Notes under the pieces: model-generated
The model's database searches: none
The model's input: the letters and a program-made list of their open reading frames with translations, nothing else
What the model was told of the DNA's origin: nothing
Position numbers and translations under genes: made by a program
Source of the DNA: Hofstenia miamia
Lineage: Eukaryota; Xenacoelomorpha; Acoela; Hofsteniidae
Reading direction: 5' to 3'
NCBI GenBank assembly: GCA_900660155.1
Contig: CABFPE010000303.1
Location: forward strand, 460,650 to 524,649
DNA: 64,000 bases
Shown: positions 23,453 through 36,300 of the stretch, piece by piece
Numbering within the stretch: the stretch's first letter is position 1
How the letters are laid out: each line of letters begins with the position of its first letter

Positions 23453-25273
23453 TTTGACATATTATGGGACAAATTAATATATTATAACTTTGATAACAAA
23501 TCGACAGCAAAGAGTAATACTTAATTGTAAAAAATCAAAATATATTTTAACAGACGGTGGGGTTCCACAAGGCACAGTTCTCGGACCTATTCTATTTGAG
23601 ATCTATGTTAAATGACATAACTCAACAGATAAAAAACAAAAAAATTATCAATATGCAGATGATACCTGTCTTATAAGTACTGATATAAATGCCTTTAATG
23701 CAACGAAAAATCTCCAATATGACATCGAAAATTTAACAAAATATTTCTCAAATAATCTATTGAAAGTAAATATTGAAAAAACACAATTTATAATATTCTC
23801 TCCTAAGACAAACAGAAATCTTACAAAAAACATTGAACTTAAATTAAATAATGTACCAATAAAGCAAAGCGAATCTATTAACTATTTAGGTGTTGAAATT
23901 GACAATGATTTAAATTTTGAACAATTCTTCATGGCTTCTGAAGTTAGGTATCTTTATCATCTCAGAAATATTTCAAATACTTAGCACAACAATTAATAAA
24001 TGCACTCTGTCTTTCACACTTTCAATACTGCTCATTCCTCTTTACAAATATTAATTCAAAACATCGCATCCTTCTGTCTAAAATCTTTAATTGGTCCCTT
24101 AAAATACTCAATTTTTCACAAAAACATGACAATGCATCCGATTACCGATTAAAATACAAAATATTATCTCCTTATTATCCAATTCAAATGAATATTTTAT
24201 CAATATTATTTAAATTCAAATTTGGGCAGGCCTCAATTTCGTTTTTAAAACAGTATATTAAATTAAATGAACGTTCTCAAACAGCAACTAAATTATGGAA
24301 TAACTTAAATAGAGAAATTAAATTTGAAAAAAATTACAAAAAATTCAGAAAAAAATTGCGAACATTCCTCTTTAATAGACAATGCCTACTTAGCGACAAT
24401 AATACACTACATTCATTTGAAAATTTTGTATAAAATGCACACACACACACATTTTAATATTATATATATATATATATATATTTATTATATTTGTAAATAA
24501 CTTTTGTAGTTTTGTAGTTTATAGTTTTTGTGCTAGTTTATTGTAGCATTAATTTGTTTTTAATCTTTTGGCGCTCACTTATTATAATGGCACTGAATAC
24601 ACTTTTCTAAACTATTATAATGGCGCTGAATACAAAAAATATTATAATGGTGCTTAATATTTTTGCCTGATTATTATAATGGCGTTTAATACTATTATTA
24701 TTATTAAGCATAATTTTTTTGAAAACGACTGATTTTTTTGGTATGTGTGCAGTAGATTAAGCAGTAAGTTACATCCATACTAAATTTTCTGAATAAACTC
24801 ACATCCTGGGTATTTTTTAGTAAAAAAACTTTTTAGGGGGCACACCCTTGCGAAAACTTAAATTGTCTAGGGAATAATGTTCAGATTCAATAACCGATCT
24901 AAGTATGGGAAAAATTGTTCAAATGTGTAGATTGTTGTATGTAATCATTTACTTTATCATTTAACAGTTAGATGTGCTAATATTCAATAAGAAATTACAA
25001 TAAAATATTAAGAGCCTTTATAATAGACCCTTAGTTATATTTAGCGCCACTATAATAGTTCAATTTAGGTTGTATTCAGTGCCCTTATAATAGTTCATTT
25101 TGCCAAAAATTTGGAAGCCCCTATCTCCTGAACTTAAGGCACAATTGAAGCATTGCATAGCGAAGCGACACAAAAAGTTTGATTGAAATCAAATAAAAAC
25201 TGAGGCCAAGAAATGCAAATTGCCCTGAATGCACGAAAATCCCCGAAAATCAGTTATTCAGCGCCATTCTGAA

Positions 25274-25306
<33 letters not shown>

Positions 25307-27337
25307 TATTATTATAATTAAAGGCAATTAATACATGGGCGATACTAGTGTTGAGATATTCGGCAGAAATAGTTAGGTGAAACAAGAATGAACTGAGGGA
25401 GTTAGACATGGAGACAAGGAAGATTCTAGCAGCAGAGAGCGCATTCAACTTAAATGGAGATGTTGATAGGTCGTACTTGGCAAGGCATAAGAGAGGGAAA
25501 GGACTGCTAAGTGTAGAGGAAATTGTAGAAGCAGAAGCACTAGGGCTGAAGGAATATGTAGAAGCACAACCTAGAGGGTCCATACTGGAGGTCACTAAGG
25601 AGTTAAGGAAGATAAGAACTGAGAGTGAAGGAAAGAAAGTATACCAGAGTAGGATGAAATCAGAGAGACAAACAAGGTATAGGCAGAAGGCAATGCATGG
25701 AGAATACTGGAGGAATACAGAAAAGTGTGACAGAGAAGAAAGCAACAAATGGTTAAAGAAAGCAGGACTAAAAAGGGAAACAAGCATTGATAATGGCAGC
25801 ACAGGAGCAAGCAATAAGAACAAACTGGGTGAAGAAACATATAGACAGAAGAAAAGAAGGAAGTGATCGGTGTAGGCTATGTAAGAAAGAGTGTGAGACA
25901 GTAGATCATCTGATAGCAGAATGTGAGAAGCTGGCGCAGAATGGGTATAGGTTCATTCATGACAAGGTAGGACGAATGGTACACTGGAGCTTGAGCAGGC
26001 AGCATGGGTTAGCTGCAGGAGACAAGTGGTATGAGCACAAGCCACAGGGAGCTATAGAGAATGACAAGGTTAAGATACTGTGGGACTTCAACATCCAGAC
26101 AAGCAAGTTGATAGAAGCAAAGAGGCCAGACATAGTAGTTGTAGACAAAGAGAAAAGATTAGGAACAGTGATAGGAATAGCAGTACCAAAGAACAGGAAT
26201 GTAGAAAGCAAGGAGAAAGAGAAGATAGATAAGTATAGACAGTTGGCAGAGGAAATAGAAAGGCTGTGGAAGTTGAAGAAAGTTGAAGTAGTCCCGGTAG
26301 TTGTAGGAGCAATATGAGCAGTGAGTAAGAAGCATAAAAGATACTTGGAGGAATTGGGAGTACCAAAGTGGGGAGGAGCTATAGCACAGAAGGCAGCATT
26401 TTTAGGAACAGCTAGAGTCCTGAGGAAAGCTCTCAGACTCCCTGAGCTGAGAGGGATACCAGCATAAAGCTGTGAGAAGTAAGGATAATAATAGTAATTG
26501 TAATAAAAGACTTTATATAAAGCCGGTAAAGTCAAAACTATACAAGTGAATAAAAATCGTTCCAATATGTTTTGCTCGAATTCTAATTGGAAACTAAACT
26601 TAAAACCTGACATTACGTAGTCATTTTCATAACTTATATTCATAATGCTGAGGTTAAAATTCTGTTATCATTGTTCTATATGAATGTATAGAGCAGAGAT
26701 GGAACCGGCTACCGGCCGGCCGGGGCCGGCAAATACCGGCCTGCAGCCATTTTGTAATGTCCACGAAAGGCCGGTAAAATTACCGGCCATTTGCCGGCCA
26801 AAAATCAAATAAATATTCTTGTTTTTAAGTGATAAGTTGCGGATAAATGTTTTTGTTTATGAGAAAATATTTGTTATTTAAATGAAAGTGAGACGAAAAC
26901 AAATTATTCAATTCAGCACTTTATATACAATCTACAATGGTTGGTGCTTCAAACGTGTTAAATGCTAGTTTGTATAATTGTTTATTTAAACACTNNNNNN
27001 NNNNNNNNNNNNNNNNNNNNNNNNNNNNNNNNNNNNNNNNNNNNNNNNNNNNNNNNNNNNNNNNNNNNNNNNNNNNNNNNNNNNNNNNNNNNNNNNNNNN
27101 NNNNNNNNNNNNNNNNNNNNNNNNNNNNNNNNNNNNNNNNNNNNNNNNNNNNNNNNNNNNNNNNNNNNNNNNNNNNNNNNNNNNNNNNNNNNNNNNNNNN
27201 NNNNNNNNNNNNNNNNNNNNNNNNNNNNNNNNNNNNNNNNNNNNNNNNNNNNNNNNNNNNNNNNNNNNNNNNNNNNNNNNNNNNNNNNNNNNNNNNNNNN
27301 NNNNNNNNNNNNNNNNNNNNNNNNNNNNNNNNNNNNN

Positions 27338-27369
<32 letters not shown>

Positions 27370-30300
27370 TTGTATAGATTAAATATATAATGCAAAAAAT
27401 GTACCTGCCAAGATCGGCCGGCCGGTATTAACTCTTGCCGGCCAAATACCGGCCTCGGCCTTAAAATTTCCGGCCGGTTCCAACCCTGGTATAGAGTATA
27501 TAGGGTTGAAATGCAGTTACAAATTTCAAAATTTGTTATGGAACTTTTGTAACTAGTGGGATTTTTGTCAAACCGGATGTTTTCAGTTATATATTGTCTT
27601 ATTTATTTATGTCAACATTGGAATATCTGAATAACAAGCACATAACATGCTGAAAAAGAGAAATACTGATAGTGCAATAGGGGAAGTGTCCAAATCAATG
27701 AATTTTGTATTTCACAAGCCAATAGTTTTGAAGGAAATGAAGATTTCATGAAAATCTTGCACATGAGCACCATGACTAAATCAATAAAATGTTAAATCAC
27801 GACTAAAGAAAGGCCCAACTGCTAGATCTACACATGTGTCAACATTAATTCAGAGCAAGTTTTATATTTGCCCAAAAGTCAGAGATGAAATGTTTCATAA
27901 TGCATCAATGAAAACCACTTTTTAAGCAAATATTTTAGCTATAGCAGAAGAGCAAATAATTGCATAAACAACATAAATTTAAAAAATAAATTTTGGCAGA
28001 GTGCGTTTACGACGATTAAATGTAAGCAATCTAAAAAATTAGATGTCAACATCCGTAATGCATCTAATATAACATCGTTCAAGAAACTACTAAAACACAA
28101 CTTACAAACAAACCAGCATATACTTGGCTACAATATAAATTTAAATTTCTGGCGTAATTGCCAAAATCTGCGTTATTAACTGTTTTTTTTATTAACTTGT
28201 CCCTGTGTTTTTTTATTGTTTTTTTAATTGTAATTGTATTAGCTTTGCTTATTTTAGTATGCGCTGTTCAACTTTGTAAATATGTGTGTATATATGTTCT
28301 AAAAATTGTACATATGTATTTTTCAGATTGTCAGTATGTACAGCAATTGTATTGGCATTACATATAATCAGAAATAAAGCTATTGAATTATAGGTGGTTG
28401 CAATGAACTGTTACTTCTCCCTTAGCCTAACACATTAACTTTTATCAAGTTTATAGTATAAGTTGCAATTGTTTGAGATCAAATCAAATTTTGAATATCT
28501 GGCAATTGCAGGTTTTTTTGTCCGATTTGAGGATGTTTCGGTACAAATCCAATACGCTTTGTGAAAAGAATTATGTTGGTATTTAGAGCAGAGTTTCTGA
28601 CTATGGCATGGTGCTATTCTATTATTTACCATATTTTGGTTATGTAAATATCACTTATAGTCATTATGGATGCTATAATAGAAGTCCATAAATTTATTGT
28701 TATGTACACAGATTTTGCATTTGCTTTCAGGAAAATTATTTGCTTAACTTTAATGTCCTATATCTGGAAATTCGGAATGGGATTGCGGAAATATTTATTT
28801 TACCAAATAACAACCTTTAAGGGGGTTGCAAAACTTTAGTAAGCAGTTTCAGTAGATTGTAAACAATGATGCTAGTAATGAAATTTTTTCTCATTTTTAA
28901 TGTTTGCATCTAACAAAGCGTGTTGTGTTTTAAAAACATAATTGGTTCATTTTAAAATTTGCTTGTGAATGTTTCAAAATCTTTCTGGAGTCTAGTGAAT
29001 TGCTTATGATAGCAGTACAAATTACGATATTGCATAAAATGGTCGCCTTTTAATTGCAGTTTGCAATTCACAATCATTTACCATATTATAGTGAATGGCC
29101 GTTATGGCTATAATGTATAGACTAAATTTTAAATTTCGCCATTATGGATGGCTAACGCATTTCGTCTTGTCATATATGGCCATTTTGTAAACGGCACCCT
29201 TCATTTAAAAGTGTACATTTGCCGACGTTTTGTAACGCATGCCATGCATTTTCTCATTAATTTAATCCAAAAAATTTTATTTTTGAACTCTCATAATGAT
29301 CCCTCTTCAAGACATCTAATTTATTGCTTTTTGAAGAAATTTAGCCATAAATTTTTGGCTCATCCGGACCATTCAATCATTTAATCTATCGTAAAGTTTT
29401 CTCCAGTACTGCCCAGTGCTTTACATATCAGTTGGTTTAGCCACTGTGTCATCAGGCCACTCTCAATATCCACACTCTGGCCCTTGATTAACGCTTCAAT
29501 AGATGCGGCACTCCAGTTGAATGTCATTACATTATTATATAAAACCGCGTACATGACTTCACAAAGAATCAGTAGTTTGTGATAGATAAATCAATTTTCT
29601 GTTATGGGGTTGTTCTAAAGTCGGTTAAGGTGTTACAAATATTGCCCCAGGAACACGCTCTCTCCGTTATTTTGAAGAAGGGCTAATACATGTGCAAGTC
29701 AAATAATTGGCATTAAAATCATTAATGTAATGGATTTTTTGTAATTATTTCAAAAAATGCGATAGGTTTTAATATAGACATTTGTTAACTTAGTGATCTC
29801 AGAATGATTTATCATTATTGCTGTGCTAGTAAATTGAGATTTTTAGGATTTGGGTGTTAATAAACGGAATCCAGATGTACATCTGCTGCTAAAAAAAGAT
29901 GGATATAGACAAGGAAGCAGATTTGATTGGTTGGATTTTGATGTGGAACCGGGGTACATTAATGTCATATTAGATCAAATTGATTTGGCTGAGCAAGCTA
30001 TTAAGATCAACGAATGGGATGAAGCTCTTGACCATTTGGATGCCCTTCAGGTAGAATGTCATTTTTAAGTAAAACCTTTAAAATTTAGGTTAATGATTTA
30101 GTTTACATAAATTACTAATTCGCAAGTGCTCAACATTGGAAGAAGTTTTGACAATTATACATCCCTGGCGGATCTCTTTTTTATACGTCGCCATTCTCCC
30201 ACTCGCGCTTTGATTAGTGTTGCATATTGAGTGCCACAGCTTTTCGTTGCTTACAACAAATATCAAGTTATGAAACTCCCCTTTGCGAGAGCATCAAGTG

Positions 30301-33300
30301 GTATCGCAAACTAGCGATTCATTTATGCATCAAAATACAGTTTTTTTCACTTATGCATGATGCACTCAATGAGTTAAGCAATTATTCCAGTTTCCGTTGC
30401 AATTGATCAATCGAAATCGCTTCAGTTATATTTCAGTTTTAGTCAATCAGTGAATATACAAAAAATTATGAAGAATGTGTAATAAATACACTATGATAGT
30501 AGTGGGTGTAGCTTGTCGCTTCTATGCTTCTCTGTCAGTATAGTTGACTTTGAGCGGCTGCGTGGGCTTCTTCAATTCAGGTAGAAAGGAAGCTTCGAAG
30601 AATTTCACTTCATAGGAGAACCACGAGTGCAATCAACAAAGACTTCATTTGAATACATAATACATACAGTCTATCAGCATTTTTAATTGATTTCCAGTTA
30701 AAAAATTTTGTGAATGTTTTTTTTGCTAATTTCATTTAAATTTCAGTTCCCAACTCTTGCTGCGGTGTAAGCACTCCACAAATATCTTCTACTGTTTGTT
30801 CTTCACGTATCTTGTTGTCTCTATATCTACTAAGATTTGCGTTGTTTCAAAAATGATTCAGCTTATGTTTGAATTAAGCATTTGTAAACTGAATAATATA
30901 CTACCTATTAGCAAACTCAGATTGATTCCGTTATTTATGAAATTGTCGATATCTTCTATTTCCATTTCTTTTTGTATCAAGGATTCTTCTATTGTATATT
31001 TATATTTATTGAAGGATTTTTCGTTCTGGGTCCTGGAAGCTGTATATTCAATGTTTTATGCAATTAAATGTAAGAGAATCATTCGATTGTTTGTTCATAT
31101 TTGGTTCGATGATTTATTTGTACAAATTTCGTTAAGTCATTTTACTTATTTATGAGTTATGCATGTGTGTAAATCAATGCATTTTCGATGTGGTGTACTT
31201 CAACTACTTTTGTTACGGAAATTCTAGAAATTTGGTTCCATTTTACATAAATTATTTCAACTTTTGTAATCGTTCATTTACCGCTGTCTTATTACCGTCC
31301 TTTCTGATTCCAAATTTGTCTATTGATTATGGCACTTGAGCGTCTACCATATATTTTCACTTAACTCCTAAAAAATTTTAGGTCGTTTTTTGCTTGTTTA
31401 GCTTATAACTAAAATGTGCATATTTTATACTTTTTGTCCTGTTTCTCTTTAACCCTTTCAGTCTTCGTGGTACCTAAACACATCCGTTTTTCTAGACTGA
31501 AATAATTCACAGCTTATATGCATTTTCCATGGCTAATCTTATGATAATGGCAAGTTCATACATTTACAAAGTTTCACCCAAACTGCAAATTGCTCCTCAA
31601 ATTTTTGTCTTTTCTACTTGAGCATGATATTCCTGTTTGATCAATCTGATCACTGATATGGAAGTAAATATAATACTGTGGATAAAAAGGCCGTTTATCA
31701 ACGAATTTGTTGGAAAAATATTATATTGATAATAGTTTCTTGCCATTCAGTTTTGGCAGTCATTAATGGAATCCCTTAATTACTGCAGGTACATATGTGT
31801 ACCACCATTGTGTAGCGTCATAGATGCATTTCAAATTTATTTTTGGTTAATGGGAGTTGCTTAATGCTGCAATATTATACGTTTTTACTACTAACGCAGC
31901 TTCAGTTTCCTTTTAGGCCGTGAAGGGTTAAGAGATGCTTCACGGTCTTATCGTTTTGCCCCAATCCAGATTCTGCGCTAACAGCTAATTTTACTAATTT
32001 CCATCTCGTCTCTGCATTTGTTGGCCACTCAGATTGGCAGGCCCTCATATCATTTTATTTTTGTAATGCTGTAATTTTCGATTTTTGGTTTTTTATTCGG
32101 ATTAACCCGGGTAATTAGTCTTTTTTGCTGTTTTTAATTTCGAGTGGTTTTTAGGATCTTATTCCCAGCAACACTTTTAATTTGCAAATTACAATCGAGG
32201 ATATTCATGATGTGTACACGAAAGTTAATCTACCAGTATCATCAGATATGACCTTTAAGGAGTTGTCTTCTTTAGCAAGTACATCGTTCTCAATACCAAA
32301 GCCTCTCATAAAATGGATTTTTGCCCGAAGAGTATGTTTTTTAAAAAATTTTATATAAATATTTGAATTGATTCTTTATCTACTGCGAACAGTGGTATTT
32401 GTTTGTATATAGCGTATTTAATGGCTGAAATCTCTTTTTGGGTTTTATTCCTCTAAAATTCAAACTAAAAAAACAAATTTACTGTAAGAAAATGATAATA
32501 TGGAGATGATATGTATCTCAAAAATTTAAAAAAGCGGATTTTTTAAAATTATCTGTATAGAAATTTAAAGCATTTTTAATTATTTCTAATTTAATAAATA
32601 GTTAGTGAAATTTGTTAGATTTTAATTATAGATACATTTTGTATCTCAATAGAGTAATTTATATGTATATGTATAAATGTATGCCGCTAAATGCCTTTTA
32701 AAAACTTCATGACCGTGTTTCCAAACATAAATCTTTTTATATTACCTACAACCATAGTAAATATATTTAAGTTCGAGTGAATGCTGTGGAGAATGGCCAA
32801 AAAAGATGTATTTTGGGAAAAGGTGTGATTCCCGCTAAATGCCAAGGCTTTATATTCACTTATGTGATTAATTATCAATTTAGTATATTTACATTAAACG
32901 CAATTCTTATAAGTGAAGCGGAATATTTTTTTCAGATTCCAGTTCTTTAGGCGTTATTTCCATATATTTAGGTGATTTTAGTTAATAAATATTAACTATG
33001 CAATCTTAACTGATTACTAAAAATCTGCCATATTGTTTATAACTAAGTGAATGACATCAAAACTACTCTTAATATTTTAGAAAGTGCCCGTGAATTTTAT
33101 TTTGTAGTGATATCACCATGAACATGCATTCGGTTTAGGTGATTGATTATGATAGTGAAAACTATCTTTCTCAGATGAGTGTTACTTCTCAAAAATCCGA
33201 AATCTATTTGTTTGTTCTGTCGCCGGAATCAGCAGGCGTGTCAATTACTGATATTCAAGACATGCATGAAAAACTTGTCAACAACTTTATTGAATCACGT

Positions 33301-36300
33301 TCTTCCTCCATTTCAGTTCATGAAAAACCCATTGATATCGTTCAACTCAATGATGCCTTGGAACAAATCAGTATTTCACATGAAGAACAACCAGAGGCTG
33401 CTCTTTTAGGTAATCTTCTTTTAAAGAATTTAACTTCAACAGTACAATGAATCATGATTTGTCTGGAATGTTTTATGCATTCTAAATTATCCAGCTTTTA
33501 TAGAGTAGTGCACATGCAGGAGTGTCCTGAACCCAAAAAAACCTTCTATTACAGCGCAAAAAGATTTCCTGTAAATGAAAACTATTAATTACCCTAACTT
33601 TTTTAGTTTGATCTGTTTCTCTTACTCCCTATCCTTTTGTTTTTATTCGTGATGCTAGTTTTGATTGTATTTTTGTTTTATCATTTTTAATCTGATTTGA
33701 GTTTATTCATCGCATGGAGTTTTAATGTTGATTTTCAAATATACTTGCAAAAGGCAGACGAAATATGCTTGGTGAAGAACTCGGACCCCCTTGTGGAAGA
33801 TCCTGCGTCCGCCCCTGATATGCAATCGATTTTGTATTAATTCATTCCTTCGGAGTATATTTGTATAATGTATTTTTTTTTACTAAAGTATATCTAACAA
33901 ACATGGTGCATTCTGGTACATTAATAATGAATTAATGTTTTTTAACCTGCCAGAAAATTGTTGGACACACTGTCTACTTTGCACATTTTTATTTAGACTA
34001 TACTGTGTGCACCGATTTTGCCAAATCTAACCAAAACTAACAGAATAGAGTTTGATAGATATTACCACAAATCTGTATTTAAAACTTCGTGTTCGGTGCA
34101 AATTTTTTAATTATACATGAAGTAATTTTGAGATAAAGATAATCAATATTAAATTTCAGTCCCTGATTTTAGGAAAATGATTTCACTCTAATTGCCTTTT
34201 AATTAACTCTATTATCTCAATAAATTATCGTTACAGAAAATTTCTCCTTATGTATTTTTCGAAAAAATAGTTTTTGCTACTTTTTCTGAGCATGATTTGT
34301 TATATATTGTTACTCAGAAATCATTAAAATTTCCTAAGTAAATGAAAATCTAGGGATTTAATGTGGTTTTGTGCCCCCTGCAATATTTATTGCGCATTAG
34401 CTCAAATTCATTTAGCCGAAGTGCCAATCGCTGCACCACCTCAGGTAGTCGAGCCGCAAATCCCAATGTGGACTTGTGAAGTTNTGTTGAGGAGATTGAA
34501 TGTCCCATTTGTTTACTCGATATTGAACCCGGTATTTATCAGTCATTTATCTTTCAAATATTTTTCAGTTGTGATTAATGCATTTCAAGTGTTAAAATTC
34601 ATTTTTTACATATCAGTATAAATGGGTAGTGTCATAAATAGGGGGCGGCAATCCATGATTAAGCACTCATGCAAAGTCGATTGCGTCAAACTGGTAATAT
34701 TTTCTGTTTCAGGTTGCGCGGATTACCGATCAGAATTTTATTTGCTTACTGCAAAGATTCTGGTTGATAAAAAACCTTTCTACTCGTCTATTGTTTTCGG
34801 TCCTCAATTGACTTTTGTCCCCGCAGAGGGAAGGGTTTACTATCGTTTGGAATAGCGGGAAAAACGACTACATACGGACTACGAACCATTTTAATAGATT
34901 TTTTCAGTCATATTTTTGTTCATTTTTTCCTGATTTTTAAGTCATTTAGAATGTGATCAACTATAATATAAGATTGTTATTCGTTTTTAGAATTGTTAAG
35001 TGCTCTCATATTTAATAAATATTTAAAATATATTGCTATTTTAAATTTAGAAATGTTTTTTAAGTTACCAGATTTTTCATTATTGATTTCTATATCNATT
35101 AGCTCAAATTCATTTAGCCGAAGTGCCAATCGCTGCACCACCTCAGGTAGTCGAGCCGCAAATCCCAATGTGGACTTGTGAAGTTTGCACGTTAAGTAAT
35201 TTGCCTCTATTCAGGACTTGTTCTATTTGTGGAGTGGGAATTCGAACACCTGGTTTCCAGATTCCTGCAAACTACGTGGCTACTCCTGAAGAATTTGAGC
35301 ATGAGAGGATGATGAAAATCGCGGAGGACAATGAATTGCTTACACTCCAATTTCTAGAACAGGAAAAACAGGATCAAAATTTGCAGGCTGCTCAGGCTTA
35401 TCAACAATATCTTCGAACTGATGACGCTGCAGTTATATTTAATGTTGAGGAGATTGAATGTCCCATTTGTTTACTCGATATTGAACCCGGTATTTATCAG
35501 TCATTTATCTTTCAAATATTTTTCAGTTGTGATTAATGCATTTCAAGTGTTAAAATTCATTTTTTACATATCAGTATAAATGGGTAGTGTCATAAATAGG
35601 GGGCGGCAATCCATGATTAAGCACTCATGCAAAGTCGATTGCGTCAAACTGGTAATATTTTCTGTTTCAGGTTGCGCGGATTACCGATCAGAATTTTATT
35701 TGCTTACTGCAAAGATTCTGGTTGATAAAAAACCTTTCTACTCGTCTATTGTTTTCGGTCCTCAATTGACTTTTGTCCCCGCAGAGGGAAGGGTTTACTA
35801 TCGTTTGGAATAGCGGGAAAAACGACTACATACGGACTACGAACCATTTTAATAGATTTTTTCAGTCATATTTTTGTTCATTTTTTCCTGATTTTTAAGT
35901 CATTTAGAATGTGATCAACTATAATATAAGATTGTTATTCGTTTTTAGAATTGTTAAGTGCTCTCATATTTAATAAATATTTAAAATATATTGCTATTTT
36001 AAATTTAGAAATGTTTTTTAAGTTACCAGATTTTTCATTATTGATTTCTATATCTTTATGGAGCGGAATCATGGAAAACGGTTGTACAGATTATTTAACG
36101 AAGAAGGCTTGTTTGGATACACTTCTGCCCTAAATACTGTTTTTAATCAAAATATCATCAAAAATCTAAGTATTACTTGTAGTGTTCCTTTTTACACAAC
36201 TAGGCTACTTATTTACAAAATCATAGACAACCAAAACTACCATAATAGAGTTTGATAGATATTTGCACAAACCTGTATTTTAATCTTAGTGTTGTGTGTA

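Noticed and set aside
25254-26643. Large minus-strand frames of 189 and 228 codons
   Set aside because: They lie opposite the LINE coding sequence and consist of Leu/Ser/Phe runs produced by its purine-rich strand.
26937-27395. Open frames of 137-146 codons across the N run
   Set aside because: They exist only because N is read as open. The rest is (AT)n.
30757-31155. 132-codon open frame in intron 2 of the HOIL-1-like gene
   Set aside because: Composition is that of random AT-rich sequence (Ile, Leu, Ser, Phe), with no motif and no splice-site support.
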